Positions 40,528 to 49,250 are shown, counted from the stretch's first letter. The stretch is DNA of 64,000 bases from an uncultured Oscillibacter sp. (GCA_910589315.1 CAJUTB010000003.1:62001-126000), one strand, 5' to 3'. Numbers and translations are program-made. Notes: a model not told the origin generated them from the sequence alone.

Positions 40528-42768
40528 TTATTCCAGCGTAATCTGGGTTTCCTCCGTGTCCTCCTGCCGCAGCAGCATACCCGTACCAGGCAGCGTCCGG
40601 GCACGGTAGCGGCTCTGGTTTGCAATGGGCGTTTCCGACAGGGGCCGCACGGTCTCCAGCGCATATTTCGGTTTCATCGTCAAAACCGCCACGCCTTGGG
40701 TGGTGCGGGTGGTTTTCGGCGTCAGGAGCGAGGTGTGGAAAATCAGGCAGCGGGGTTCGGTGGAATATACCGCCAGTTCCTGTTCTTCGTCCACCCGGCA
40801 CACGGCTTTTAACGGCGATTTGTCGGAATACGCCCCTGTGAGCTTCCGCCGGTTGGAGGCCGTCTGATAGGCTTTGATCTCCACCCGCGCCGCCTTGCCG
40901 TTTTCAAAGAAGAAAATCAGTCCGCCGGAGTAATCTCCCGGCAAAACCATATGGACTACGTTCTCCCCCGGGTCCATGCCCAGCTTTGCGGGGAGATAAT
41001 CGCCCAGAACGCTGGCCTTCGCGTCATCAAACTCGCTGACGCGGGTTTTGTACACCTGACACTTGTCCGTAAAGAACATGATCTCCGCCGCGCTGGTGGT
41101 CTCAAAGGTCTGCCGGAGGCCGTCGCCCTCTTTGTATTTCTGTACGCTGCTCATACGCAGGCTCTGGGGCGTGATTTTCTTGAAGTAGCCCTCCCGGGAA
41201 AGAAACACGTGGACCGGGAACTGCTCAGGGGGTTCCTCCTCGTCAGGAGCGGGAAGCTCGTGGGCGTAGACGATGGTTGTCCGGCGGGGCTCGCCGTATT
41301 TTTTCGCCGTCTGATTCAGTTCGTCCAGAATAATTTTCCGCACCCGGCGGGGGTTTTGCAGGGTGTCTTCCAGGTCGTCGATTTCGTTTTGCAGGGCATC
41401 CGTCTCCTGGAGCCGCTTGAGGATGTATTCCTTGTTGATGTTCCGCAGCTTGATTTCCGCCACGTATTCCGCCTGGATCTGATCAATTCCAAAGCCGATC
41501 ATCAGATTCGGCACTACATCTGCGTCCGATTCGGTCTCCCGGATAATTTGGATGGCTTTGTCAATGTCCAGCAGAATGCGTTTCAGGCCCTTGAGCAGAT
41601 GCAGCTTGTCTTTCCGCTTCCCCAGAACAAAGTACACCCGCCGTTTGACGGACTCCGTGCGCCAGGCGGTCCACTCCTCCAGAATCTGCCGCACGCCCAG
41701 GACCTTGGGCATCCCCTCAATCAGTACGTTGAAGTTGCAGGAAAAGGCGTCCTCCAGCGGCGTTTGACGGAACAGCTTTGCCATCACCTTATCCGGGTCC
41801 GCGCCCCGCTTCAGATCAATCGCAAGTTTCAAGCCGGAGAGGTCCGTTTCATCCCGCATATCGGCGATTTCCCGCGCTTTGCCGGATTTGATCAGTTCCG
41901 CCACCTTATCCAGAATCGCCTCCGTAGAGGTGGAATAGGGGATTTCATAAATCTCAATCAGATTCTCCGCCTTGACATACCGCCACTTCGCCCGCACCCG
42001 GACGCTGCCCCGGCCGGAATTGTAAATCTCCCGGAGGGCGTCGGGGTTGCAGATGAGTTCGCCGCCAGTGGGGAAATCCGGCCCCAGCAAGGTCTCCTGC
42101 AAATCGCAGTCCGGGTTTTTGAGAAAGGCCGCCGCAGCGGCGCAGACTTCTTTCAGGTTGAACCCGCAGAACTGGGAGGCCATGCCGACGGCTATGCCGC
42201 TGTTTGCGGAAACCAGAATGTTCGGGAAGGTCGTGGGCAGAAGGACCGGTTCCTGCAAGGTGTTGTCATAGTTGTCGGCAAAGTCCACGGTATCGCTGTC
42301 AATGTCCCGGAAAAGCTCGTTGCAGATCGGCGTGAGCTTGGCCTCCGTATAACGGGGCGCGGCGCAGGACATATCCCTGGAATAGTGTTTGCCGAAGTTG
42401 CCCTTCGAGTCCACAAACGGCGTGAGCAGCGCGCCGTAACCCCGCGAGAGGCGGACCATGGTGTCATAAATCGCGGCGTCACCGTGGGGGTTGAGGCGCA
42501 TGGTCTGTCCAACGATGTTGGCGGACTTGGTCCGCGCCCCGTTGAGAAGGCCCATCTTGTACATGGTATACAGGAGCTTGCGGTGAGAGGGCTTGAAGCC
42601 GTCGATCTCCGGAATGGCCCGGGAGACGATCACCGACATCGCGTAAGGCATATAATTCGTTTCCAGCGTGTCGGTGATGTTCTGCTCCACCACCGCCGCA
42701 TGAAGGCCCAGGACGTTGGGATGATTGGCCTTGGGTTTTCCGCCCTCCGGCGTCTTCTTCTTTGGCAT
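40528..42768 (-). CDS. parC: DNA topoisomerase IV subunit A
   Basis: ParC is the breakage-reunion subunit of a type IIA topoisomerase that decatenates daughter chromosomes. The 746-residue protein has the quinolone-determining helix region (KSANIVGQTMRLNPHGD, about residues 80-96), the active-site tyrosine in AAPRYTEAKL (about 137-146), a coiled-coil/KRRVYFV region and a C-terminal beta-propeller. No GyrA-box (QRRGGKG) is visible and the length is short, which together with the parE partner favours topoisomerase IV over gyrase. ATG 42768. It is separated from parE by two small regulator genes. Confidence 0.92.
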   Translation of the reverse strand: MPKKKTPEGGKPKANHPNVLGLHAAVVEQNITDTLETNYMPYAMSVIVSRAIPEIDGFKPSHRKLLYTMYKMGLLNGARTKSANIVGQTMRLNPHGDAAIYDTMVRLSRGYGALLTPFVDSKGNFGKHYSRDMSCAAPRYTEAKLTPICNELFRDIDSDTVDFADNYDNTLQEPVLLPTTFPNILVSANSGIAVGMASQFCGFNLKEVCAAAAAFLKNPDCDLQETLLGPDFPTGGELICNPDALREIYNSGRGSVRVRAKWRYVKAENLIEIYEIPYSTSTEAILDKVAELIKSGKAREIADMRDETDLSGLKLAIDLKRGADPDKVMAKLFRQTPLEDAFSCNFNVLIEGMPKVLGVRQILEEWTAWRTESVKRRVYFVLGKRKDKLHLLKGLKRILLDIDKAIQIIRETESDADVVPNLMIGFGIDQIQAEYVAEIKLRNINKEYILKRLQETDALQNEIDDLEDTLQNPRRVRKIILDELNQTAKKYGEPRRTTIVYAHELPAPDEEEPPEQFPVHVFLSREGYFKKITPQSLRMSSVQKYKEGDGLRQTFETTSAAEIMFFTDKCQVYKTRVSEFDDAKASVLGDYLPAKLGMDPGENVVHMVLPGDYSGGLIFFFENGKAARVEIKAYQTASNRRKLTGAYSDKSPLKAVCRVDEEQELAVYSTEPRCLIFHTSLLTPKTTRTTQGVAVLTMKPKYALETVRPLSETPIANQSRYRARTLPGTGMLLRQEDTEETQITLE

Positions 42769-42795
42769 AGTTCTGATTCCTCTACCATCATTCTA

Positions 42796-43023
42796 TCAAA
42801 AATTTTTCTTGCGGGGATAGGGCTTTGGGATATCGGTCCGTTTCAATAAATAATCTACGCTGGTATGGTAAAATCCGGCAAGACTGTCCAGAAGCTCATC
42901 CGTCCAGGGCTGCTGCCCGGTTTCCAGATAACTGTACTTCCTCTGCGTTATGCCAATGGCCTCCGCGACCTCACTCTGCGACAAATCATGATCTTCCCTC
43001 AGATCCCGTATTCTTGTTTCCAT
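42796..43023 (-). CDS. XRE-family HTH regulator between parC and parE
   Basis: A 75-residue Cro/CI-type regulator: LSQSEVAEAIGITQRKYSYLETG (helices two and three), then DYLLKRTDIPKPYP. ATG 43023 has an AGGGTG site. It points away from a small RHH gene at 43125, and the 100 bases between them hold an 8+8 palindrome, arguing for control of that promoter. It ends 27 bases before parC, so its promoter may also drive parC. Confidence 0.87.
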   Translation of the reverse strand: METRIRDLREDHDLSQSEVAEAIGITQRKYSYLETGQQPWTDELLDSLAGFYHTSVDYLLKRTDIPKPYPRKKNF

Positions 43024-43057
43024 TTTATCACCCTGGAAAAGAATACATTAGATGGAT

Positions 43058-43081
43058 TTTATCTATTTATTTCTAGATAAA
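43058..43081. promoter_or_regulatory. Operator palindrome between XRE and RHH genes
   Basis: TTTATCTA (43058-43065) and TAGATAAA (43074-43081) form a perfect inverted repeat with an eight-base spacer, in the shared control region of the divergent XRE and RHH genes. Confidence 0.65.
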
Positions 43082-43124
43082 CTCCGTCTAAAATGGATAC
43101 AGATCAAACAGGAAGGTGACTGAT

Positions 43125-43295
43125 ATGAATAAAACCCCACATAAAGGAATTTGCGTTACCATCACCATGGAAGATTACGAGCGGCTGGTGCGCCTGGCCT
43201 GGGATTCCGGACGCACCGTACCAGGATATATGCGGTGGCTGCTGCATGAACATTTGGCCGCTCTGGATAAAGAATTATTGGAAAAAGAGTTATGA
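43125..43295 (+). CDS. Small ribbon-helix-helix (CopG-like) protein
   Basis: Fifty-six residues, ATG 43125 behind GGAAGGTGACTGAT. The core GICVTITMEDYERLVRLAWD then SGRTVPGYMRWLLHEHL fits the ribbon-helix-helix pattern: a short beta strand followed by two helices, as in CopG/Arc antitoxin-type regulators. It is divergent from the XRE gene and its stop overlaps the parE stop by six bases (convergent). No toxin gene follows, so an orphan regulator or antitoxin is possible. Too short for many annotation pipelines. Confidence 0.75.
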   Translation: MNKTPHKGICVTITMEDYERLVRLAWDSGRTVPGYMRWLLHEHLAALDKELLEKEL

Positions 43296-45281
43296 AATAT
43301 CCGCCATTTCCAGATATTTATATCCATTTTCCGCAATATGGTCCTTCCGGCCCTGGAGGTTGTCGCCCAGAAGCAGGTCAAACACCGCCGCCGTCCGCTC
43401 CACGTCCTCCGGCATCACCCGGATCAGCCGCCGGGTCTCCGGATTCATCGTCGTCAGCCACATCATGTCCGGGTCATTCTCGCCAAGGCCCTTGGAGCGG
43501 TCAATTTTGTACTTCTTCCCCTCCAGCTTTTTCACAATGTCATGTTTCTCTTTGTCGGAATATGCGAACCAGGTCTTTTCCCCGCAGTTGATCTCAAACA
43601 GCGGGGTTTCCGCAATATACACATATCCTTCCCGAATCAGCGTCGGGGTGAGGCGGTAGAGCATGGTCAGCACCAGCGTCCGAATCTGAAAGCCGTCCAC
43701 GTCGCCGTCGGTGCAGATCACCACCTTATTCCACCGCAGGTTCCCCAAATCAAAGGAGGCCATATCCTTCACGTGCTTATTCTGCACCTCCACGCCGCAG
43801 CCAAGCACCCGCATCAGATCCATGATAATATCGCTCTTGAAAATCTTGCCGTAATCCGCCTTTAAGCAGTTCAGGATTTTTCCCCGGATGGGCATAATCC
43901 CCTGGTACTCGGAATCCCGGGCCAGCTTGACGCTGCCCAGCGCGGAGTCGCCTTCCACGATGTAGATTTCCCGCCGGCCAACCTCTTTTGTCCGGCAGTC
44001 TACAAATTTCTGCACCCGGTTTGAAATATCAATATTTCCAGAGAGCTTTTTCTTGATGTTCAAACGGGCTTCTTCCGCCTTTTCCCGGCTTCGTTTGTTC
44101 AGCAGAACCTGTCCCGCGATTTTCTCCGCGTCAAAATGATTCTCGATAAAGTAAATTTCCAGATTCGACCGGAGGAATTCCGTCATGGCTTCCTGTACAT
44201 ATTTATTGGTAATCGCCTTTTTGGTCTGGTTCTCATACGAGGTCTGGGTGGAAAAGTTATTGCTCACCAAAACCAGGCAGTCCTCCACATCGGCCCAGGT
44301 GATTTTGCTCTCATTTTTCTGGTATTTGCCCTGCTGGCGCAAATACCCGTCAATGGCCGACACAAAGGCCGATTTGGAAGCCTTTTCCGGGCTTCCGCCG
44401 TGTTCTAACCAGCTGGAATTGTGGTAATGCTCCACAATATTGACCTTGTTGGAAAAACAGAACGCCGCCGACAGCTTCACCTTGTATTCCGGCTTGTCCG
44501 CCCGGTCCCGGCCCTTCTTTTCCGCCTGCCACTCCACCGGCGGCGTCAGCGTGTTTTCCCCCGCCAGCTCCGCCACATAGTCGGCAATGCCGTTTTCATA
44601 GCAGAACTGGATCTCCTCAAACTGCCCCGGCTCCGCCTCGTTGCGGAAGTGGAAGGTAATTCCCGCGTTCACCACCGCCTGACGCTTCATAACCCCGGCA
44701 AAATAGTCCGCCGGGATCGCAATATCCGTAAAAACGTCCAGGTCCGGAAGCCAATGGGTCCGCGTACCGGTTTTTTTCGCCTGGCTTTTCGGCAGAGGCG
44801 TTTTCTCCAGTTCCCCCACAATTTCCCCCCGCTCAAAGCGCAGCCGGTACTCAAACCCATCCCGCCAGACGGTTACGTCCATATACCGGGATGCATATTG
44901 CGTAGCGCAGGAGCCAAGGCCGTTGAGTCCCAGGGAATATTCATAGTTGTCGCCGGACGCATTGTCATATTTGCCCCCGGCGTACAGCTCGCAGAAGACC
45001 AGTTCCCAGTTGAACCGCTGTTCCTTTTCGTTCCAATCCACCGGGCAGCCCCGGCCCGCATCCTCCACCTCAACGCTGTGATCGGCAAAGCGGGTGACGG
45101 TAATGGCCGTTCCGTGGCCCTCCCGCGCCTCGTCGATGGAGTTGGAGAGAATTTCAAAGACGGCGTGTTCGCAGCCGTCCAGGCCGTCGGACCCGAAGAT
45201 GACGCCGGGCCGCTTCCGCACCCGGTCCGCGCCCTTGAGGGCGGAAATGCTGTCGTTGCCGTAATCCTGTTTTTTTGCCAT
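43290..45281 (-). CDS. parE: DNA topoisomerase IV subunit B
   Basis: ParE is the ATPase/TOPRIM subunit pairing with ParC. The 663-residue protein has the GHKL ATPase motifs ILSNSIDEAREG, EDAGRGCPVDW and GLNGLGSCATQ (about residues 40-115), a transducer domain, and the TOPRIM region with VEGDSALG (about 430) and CTDGDVDGFQIR (the DxD metal site, about 508-519), ending in the usual KDHIAENGYKYLEMADIS. ATG 45281 has GGAGGAA; a 32-residue upstream frame is rejected. It has its own promoter, and the parC gene follows after an intervening XRE gene. Confidence 0.93.
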   Translation of the reverse strand: MAKKQDYGNDSISALKGADRVRKRPGVIFGSDGLDGCEHAVFEILSNSIDEAREGHGTAITVTRFADHSVEVEDAGRGCPVDWNEKEQRFNWELVFCELYAGGKYDNASGDNYEYSLGLNGLGSCATQYASRYMDVTVWRDGFEYRLRFERGEIVGELEKTPLPKSQAKKTGTRTHWLPDLDVFTDIAIPADYFAGVMKRQAVVNAGITFHFRNEAEPGQFEEIQFCYENGIADYVAELAGENTLTPPVEWQAEKKGRDRADKPEYKVKLSAAFCFSNKVNIVEHYHNSSWLEHGGSPEKASKSAFVSAIDGYLRQQGKYQKNESKITWADVEDCLVLVSNNFSTQTSYENQTKKAITNKYVQEAMTEFLRSNLEIYFIENHFDAEKIAGQVLLNKRSREKAEEARLNIKKKLSGNIDISNRVQKFVDCRTKEVGRREIYIVEGDSALGSVKLARDSEYQGIMPIRGKILNCLKADYGKIFKSDIIMDLMRVLGCGVEVQNKHVKDMASFDLGNLRWNKVVICTDGDVDGFQIRTLVLTMLYRLTPTLIREGYVYIAETPLFEINCGEKTWFAYSDKEKHDIVKKLEGKKYKIDRSKGLGENDPDMMWLTTMNPETRRLIRVMPEDVERTAAVFDLLLGDNLQGRKDHIAENGYKYLEMADIS

Positions 45282-45348
45282 AGTTCCTCCGAAACCGGCA
45301 AAACCCAACATCCGGGACCTGCCGGTCAAATTCTTGTATGATTCGCAC

Positions 45349-45377
45349 ATTATAACACAATCGGCGGGCGGGTTCAA
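45349..45377 (-). promoter_or_regulatory. Sigma-A promoter for parE
   Basis: Minus strand: TTGAAC (45377-45372), 17-base spacer, TATAAT (45354-45349), about 65 bases before parE. Confidence 0.85.
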
Positions 45378-45512
45378 GTATTCCAGCGCGAAAGCTCATT
45401 TCCCGGCCTTTCCCGTCCAAACCCGCGCTTTTCCGAAAAAAGTTCTTGCGTAAATTTTCCCATAATCCGACCGCTACCCGGACGATCCCTTCCGCCAGCT
45501 GGGTTTTTCACA

Positions 45513-45533
45513 TTTTCCACAGAGTTTTCCACA
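45513..45533 (+). other. Pair of DnaA-box-like 9-mers
   Basis: TTTTCCACA occurs at 45513-45521 and 45525-45533, each one base from the DnaA box TTATCCACA, in the 440-base parE/degV divergent region. The rest of the region holds the two promoters only. No AT-rich unwinding element or dnaA gene is nearby, so this is not called an origin. Confidence 0.45.
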
Positions 45534-45650
45534 CTGTTATGTAAACTGTGGAGACCCGGAAAAAATACCGGCTTTTGCAGCCTCCCTCCCCGCCGCTGAA
45601 GCCGCCGTCAAAACCCGGCGGGGACATTTTCCTTTTTTTCGCCGGAAACA

Positions 45651-45707
45651 TTGACAAATCCGCAGGACTGCGTTATGATAATAGAAAATGTGATATCGCA
45701 TATCACA
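45651..45707 (+). promoter_or_regulatory. degV promoter with downstream operator palindrome
   Basis: TTGACA (45651-45656), 17-base spacer, TATGAT (45674-45679), followed at the expected transcript start by TGTGATATCGCATATCACA (45689-45707), a palindrome with eight-base arms and a three-base centre. A repressor bound there would block transcription of the DegV gene. Confidence 0.8.
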
Positions 45708-45723
45708 TCACAAGGAGTATTAT

Positions 45724-46563
45724 ATGATCTGGAACATTGTCAGCGACAGCAGCTGCGACCTGTGCATGAACGATTTCCCGGAAAGCGGCGTCCATTTTGA
45801 AACGGTTCCTCTGCGGCTGCTGGTGGGCGAACGGGAATTCATCGACAACGACGAGCTGGAAACGCCGGAGCTTCTGGCCGCCATGGCGGCGGAAAAGGCG
45901 GCCTCCTCCACAGCCTGCCCCTCCCCGGCGGCCTTCGCCAGAGCATTTGAAAAGGGTGAAAAAACCGTCTGCTTTACCATCTCCGCGAACCTCTCCGGCA
46001 CTTACAACGCCGCGGTTATGGCCCGGGACATGGTGCTGGAAGAACACCCGGAAAAGCAAATCTGCGTCATCGACTCCAAGGCCACCGCAGGCGCAATGGT
46101 TCTCCTGATCCGGCGGGCAAAGGAGCTGATGGAGGCCGGCGGCGAATTTGAGGAAATCTGCGCTCACCTGCGCTTGTATCAGGCGGCTCTTAGAACCTGC
46201 TTCACCTTGGAAAACTTCGACAACCTGATTAAAAACGGCCGGATGCGGCCCTTGGTGGGCACGCTGCTTCACTCGCTGGGCATCCATGTCGTTGCGGAAG
46301 CGACGCCCCAGGGCACGATCCACGTGACGGGCAAAGCCCGCGGCGAGGTAAAAACATTTCAGGTGATCACTGCGCTGATGAAGGAGAGCAAGGACTGCGC
46401 AGGCGCGGAAGTCGTCATCTGTCATTGTGAGAATATCAGCGGGGCCATGAAGCTCAAGGACCAGATCCTGAAGGCCCTGCCGGTTAAAAGCGTGGAAATC
46501 CTCCCCTGCCGCGGCCTTACCACTTTTTACGCCATGGAAAAGGGCCTGATTATCGGATATTGA
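45724..46563 (+). CDS. DegV-family fatty-acid-binding protein (FakB-like)
   Basis: A 279-residue DegV-family protein. Members bind a fatty acid and, as FakB, present it to the kinase FakA for activation into phospholipid. Family marks are the N-terminal IVSDSSCDL (about residues 4-12), TISANLSGTYNAA (about 88-100), the VIDSKATAGAMV segment and KNGRMRP with the conserved Arg. No fakA is in the window. ATG 45724 follows AAGGAG, and its promoter has an adjacent palindrome suggesting lipid- or redox-responsive control. Confidence 0.92.
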   Translation: MIWNIVSDSSCDLCMNDFPESGVHFETVPLRLLVGEREFIDNDELETPELLAAMAAEKAASSTACPSPAAFARAFEKGEKTVCFTISANLSGTYNAAVMARDMVLEEHPEKQICVIDSKATAGAMVLLIRRAKELMEAGGEFEEICAHLRLYQAALRTCFTLENFDNLIKNGRMRPLVGTLLHSLGIHVVAEATPQGTIHVTGKARGEVKTFQVITALMKESKDCAGAEVVICHCENISGAMKLKDQILKALPVKSVEILPCRGLTTFYAMEKGLIIGY

Positions 46564-46582
46564 CTTTAGGGCATCTCCTGAA

Positions 46583-46617
46583 GAGAGCAAACCGGAAACG
46601 GTTTGCTCTCCCTTTTT
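46583..46617 (+). terminator. Terminator after degV
   Basis: GAGAGCAAACCG (46583-46594), GAAA loop, CGGTTTGCTCTC (46599-46610), followed by five T residues. Confidence 0.93.
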
Positions 46618-46656
46618 CCTCCCGGAAAAACGGAGGCCCTCCGCTCTCCCGCCCCC

Positions 46657-46686
46657 TTGACGGAAGCCCTTGGGTTCGTGTAAAAT
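46657..46686 (+). promoter_or_regulatory. Sigma-A promoter for dnaD-dnaC
   Basis: TTGACG (46657-46662), 18-base spacer, TAAAAT (46681-46686), about 40 bases before the DnaD-like gene. Confidence 0.75.
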
Positions 46687-46722
46687 GAAGGACAACAAAC
46701 AGAAACTAAAGAGGAACGCTTT

Positions 46723-47658
46723 ATGGCAAATATTTTAGCAAGTGTCGGTGACGGAAGCGTAACCCTGACGGCAGAGGCGGTCAAGCGTCTCCTGGACCGG
46801 GGGCAGGGCGACGCCGCCCTTCTTTATCTTGCCCTGCTGCGGCACCATGGCAACACGCCGCCCCGTTCCCTGGCCAGTGAGCTGCGCTGGGAGCGTCTCC
46901 GCCTGGAAACTGCGGAAAATGTCCTGCGGGAAATCGGCCTGATCATCCCCCAGGCCGCAGACCTGGAGCCCGCCGATGAAAAACCCGCCTATCAGCGGGA
47001 AGACATCATCGAAAAATTGGAACAGAGCGCGGAGTTTCGCGGTCTGACGGCGGAAGTCGAGCGGCGTCTGGGGAAAAAACTAACCACGCCGGACGTGGGC
47101 GTTTTATTGGGTCTGTACGATTATCTGGGCCTTCCCGCCGATGTGATCTATCTCCTGGTCTGCCACTGCGCCGAGCGCATTGCCCAGCGTTACGGCGAGG
47201 GCCGCCGTCCCACGCTGCGCCAGATCGAGCGGGAAGGCTACTATTGGGCGCGGCACGGCGTCGACAACCAAGCCGCCGCCGCGGAATTCCTCCGCGAATA
47301 TGCCGAACGGCAAGGCGCGCTGCCGCAATATATGCGGGTCTTGCAGCTGGGCGACCGTCCGCCTGCCGCCTCTGAGGAAAAATATTTGGTCTCCTGGCTG
47401 GAAATGGGGTTTCCGCCGGAGGCTGTCGCCATCGCTTACGACAAAACCATTCTCAAATGCCATGAGCTGAAATGGGCATACTGCAACGGCATTCTCAAAC
47501 GCTGGCACGCCGCCGGAGTACATACTGCCGACGAGATCGAGCAAAAAGAGCGGCCGGCCAATAAGACGGAAAAAGCCGCGCCCTCCAAAGAGGGCAAGGA
47601 CAGCGCGGACGTTGCCTGGATGCGCAAATATATCAGCCAGCGGGACAAGGGGGTTTAA
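46723..47658 (+). CDS. DnaD-domain primosome protein
   Basis: A 311-residue DnaD-like protein. DnaD bridges the initiator and the helicase loader in Gram-positive primosome assembly. Residues about 15-75 form an N-terminal winged-helix region (LYLALLRHHGNTPPRSLASEL) and about 210-265 the C-terminal DnaD/phage-associated domain with YLVSWLEMGFPPEAVAIAY and NGILKRWHAAG. An unusual middle segment lies between (QIEREGYYWARHGVDN). ATG 46723 is followed three bases after its stop by the DnaC-like gene, the usual clostridial dnaD-dnaC pair. Confidence 0.9.
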   Translation: MANILASVGDGSVTLTAEAVKRLLDRGQGDAALLYLALLRHHGNTPPRSLASELRWERLRLETAENVLREIGLIIPQAADLEPADEKPAYQREDIIEKLEQSAEFRGLTAEVERRLGKKLTTPDVGVLLGLYDYLGLPADVIYLLVCHCAERIAQRYGEGRRPTLRQIEREGYYWARHGVDNQAAAAEFLREYAERQGALPQYMRVLQLGDRPPAASEEKYLVSWLEMGFPPEAVAIAYDKTILKCHELKWAYCNGILKRWHAAGVHTADEIEQKERPANKTEKAAPSKEGKDSADVAWMRKYISQRDKGV

Positions 47659-47661
47659 CGT

Positions 47662-48657
47662 ATGGGTTATGACGGTAAAATTTTGCGGCGGGCCTTGCAG
47701 CGTTACGACGACGAACGTCAGGAACGGGAAGCGCGGCTTCAGGAACGGCGGCAGAGCATTTTTCGCCGTCAGCCCCGTTTGGCGGAGATTGAGGCAGAAC
47801 TGCGCGCCACCATGAGCCGCCTCGTTGCAGACGCTCTGCGCCACGGAACCGACCCGCGAAAAGCAATCGCAACGCTGCGGGAGGAGAATTTGGGCTTGCA
47901 GGCCGAAAAGCAAATGCTTCTTGCCGGTATGGGACTTCCCCTGGACTGCCTGGAGGAAAAACCGGCCTGTCCTCTCTGCAACGACACCGGGTATCGTAAC
48001 GGCGGGATGTGCCGCTGTCTCAAACGCTGCTATGCGCGGGAACAGCAGAAGGAGCTTTCCCGTATGCTGGACCTTGGCGCCCAGAGCTTTGAGACCTTTT
48101 CGCTGGAATGGTACTCTCCCGACGCAAACCCAAACCTGGGGATTTCTGCGCGGGAAAATATGCAGTGGATTTACCGGACCTGCCGCCGTTTTGCAGAAAA
48201 CTTTGCGCCGGGATACGGAAGTCTCCTGCTCACCGGCGACCCAGGGCTTGGAAAGACCTTTCTGTCCGCCGCCATTGCCCGGGAGGTCAGCAACGACGGC
48301 TGGTCCGTGGTTTACGATACCGCCGGGCACGTGTTTGACCGGTTTGAGTCCCGAAAGTTCGGGCGGGAAGACGGAGAGACCATCGAAGCGGATGTCAGCC
48401 GCGTACTCAACTGCGACCTGCTGATTCTGGATGACCTGGGAACCGAGATGGTCACTTCTTACGTTCAAAGCGCGTTGTATGGCATTATAAACGGACGCTT
48501 GCTGGAGCATCAGGCCACGATTCTCAGCACCAACCTCAAATTGGAAGAGTTGTCCCACCGTTATTCCGCACAGATCGCCTCGCGAATTGAGGGAGAATAT
48601 CAGATTCTGCCCTTCTTTGGCGAAGATATCCGAAAATTGAAAAAAGAACGGAGTTAA
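47662..48657 (+). CDS. DnaC-like replicative helicase loader (AAA+)
   Basis: A 331-residue IstB/DnaC-type AAA+ ATPase that loads the replicative helicase. An N-terminal coiled coil (about 10-80) precedes a zinc-finger-like CPLCNDTG...MCRCLKRC (about 103-122), then Walker A LTGDPGLGKT (about 191-200), Walker B LLILDDLGTE (about 253-262) and sensor-1 TILSTN. The zinc region plus AAA+ order is that of clostridial DnaC rather than transposon IstB, and no transposase is nearby. It is three bases after dnaD. Confidence 0.92.
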   Translation: MGYDGKILRRALQRYDDERQEREARLQERRQSIFRRQPRLAEIEAELRATMSRLVADALRHGTDPRKAIATLREENLGLQAEKQMLLAGMGLPLDCLEEKPACPLCNDTGYRNGGMCRCLKRCYAREQQKELSRMLDLGAQSFETFSLEWYSPDANPNLGISARENMQWIYRTCRRFAENFAPGYGSLLLTGDPGLGKTFLSAAIAREVSNDGWSVVYDTAGHVFDRFESRKFGREDGETIEADVSRVLNCDLLILDDLGTEMVTSYVQSALYGIINGRLLEHQATILSTNLKLEELSHRYSAQIASRIEGEYQILPFFGEDIRKLKKERS

Positions 48658-48689
48658 ATACAAAGTTCTGTCCTCGTTTTTGCAAACGG

Positions 48690-48720
48690 TATAATTGCGT
48701 CATAAAAGCGTTTATGACGC
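48690..48720 (+). promoter_or_regulatory. TATAAT with adjoining perfect hairpin
   Basis: A perfect TATAAT (48690-48695) is followed directly by GCGTCATAAA agcg TTTATGACGC (48697-48720), a ten-base perfect inverted repeat covering the expected start site. The -35 is weak (TCTGTC), so an activator or repressor acting at the palindrome is likely. It controls the lipoprotein gene at 48831. Confidence 0.6.
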
Positions 48721-48830
48721 GTCAAAAAACGGTGCGGTTTCCGGAAAGTCCCACGTGTGGGAAACAATATTCCGGCAACAATACCCTTTGGGTATCGCAA
48801 ACCGAAGCAAAAACGAAGGAGGAGCATTTT

Positions 48831-49250
48831 ATGAAACACGCATGGACCGTTTTGGCAGCTTCTCTGCTGTTGGTCTTTGCACTGGCCGCCTGCGGCGGCG
48901 GCGACTCCAATACCGGAACTGATGACAATAACGGTGTAAACGACTCGAACAACGCCGGAATGAACGACGGGCAAGCCGGCGCAAACGGCAGCAACGACCC
49001 TGCAAACAATCCAAATGACGCTGACCGGAACGAAACCGGACGCGGAGACTCTCTGCTTGACGATGCAGAGGACGCTCTGGACGACGCAGGCGACGCGCTT
49101 ACCGGCGGCAGTCCGGCCAAGCAGCGTCATACCGGTTTGCTGATTCGCGGCGCATCCTTTGATCAAATGATTCGGAATGGCCGTGTCCACGACCGGGATG
49201 GAAACCTGAGCGATTTTGAAAACAGCGTAACACCCGGCGTAATGTTCTAA
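48831..49250 (+). CDS. Asn/Asp-rich lipoprotein
   Basis: A 139-residue lipoprotein: signal peptide and lipobox LAAC (Cys at 21), then a low-complexity linker rich in Asn, Asp and Gly (about 22-70), an acidic segment (DDAEDALDDAGDAL) and a C-terminal part ending SDFENSVTPGVMF. ATG 48831 has a perfect AGGAGG site. The C-terminal region (LLIRGASFDQMIRNGRVHD) is reminiscent of short sporulation-linked YhcN/YlaJ-type lipoproteins, but this is a weak impression. A strong hairpin at its start site suggests tight control. Confidence 0.78.
   Translation: MKHAWTVLAASLLLVFALAACGGGDSNTGTDDNNGVNDSNNAGMNDGQAGANGSNDPANNPNDADRNETGRGDSLLDDAEDALDDAGDALTGGSPAKQRHTGLLIRGASFDQMIRNGRVHDRDGNLSDFENSVTPGVMF

Noticed and set aside
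40951..42849. Long plus-strand open frames opposite parC, parE, uvrA, mutS2 and the Hsp70 gene
   Set aside because: Mirror frames produced by high G+C codon bias in real genes; their translations show no domains or ribosome sites.
45282..45723. Replication origin between parE and degV
   Set aside because: Only two imperfect DnaA-like boxes, no dnaA or dnaN nearby, and no long AT-rich stretch.
47662..48657. IstB-type transposition helper
   Set aside because: No transposase or inverted ends are close; the zinc region and its pairing with a DnaD protein fit replication.
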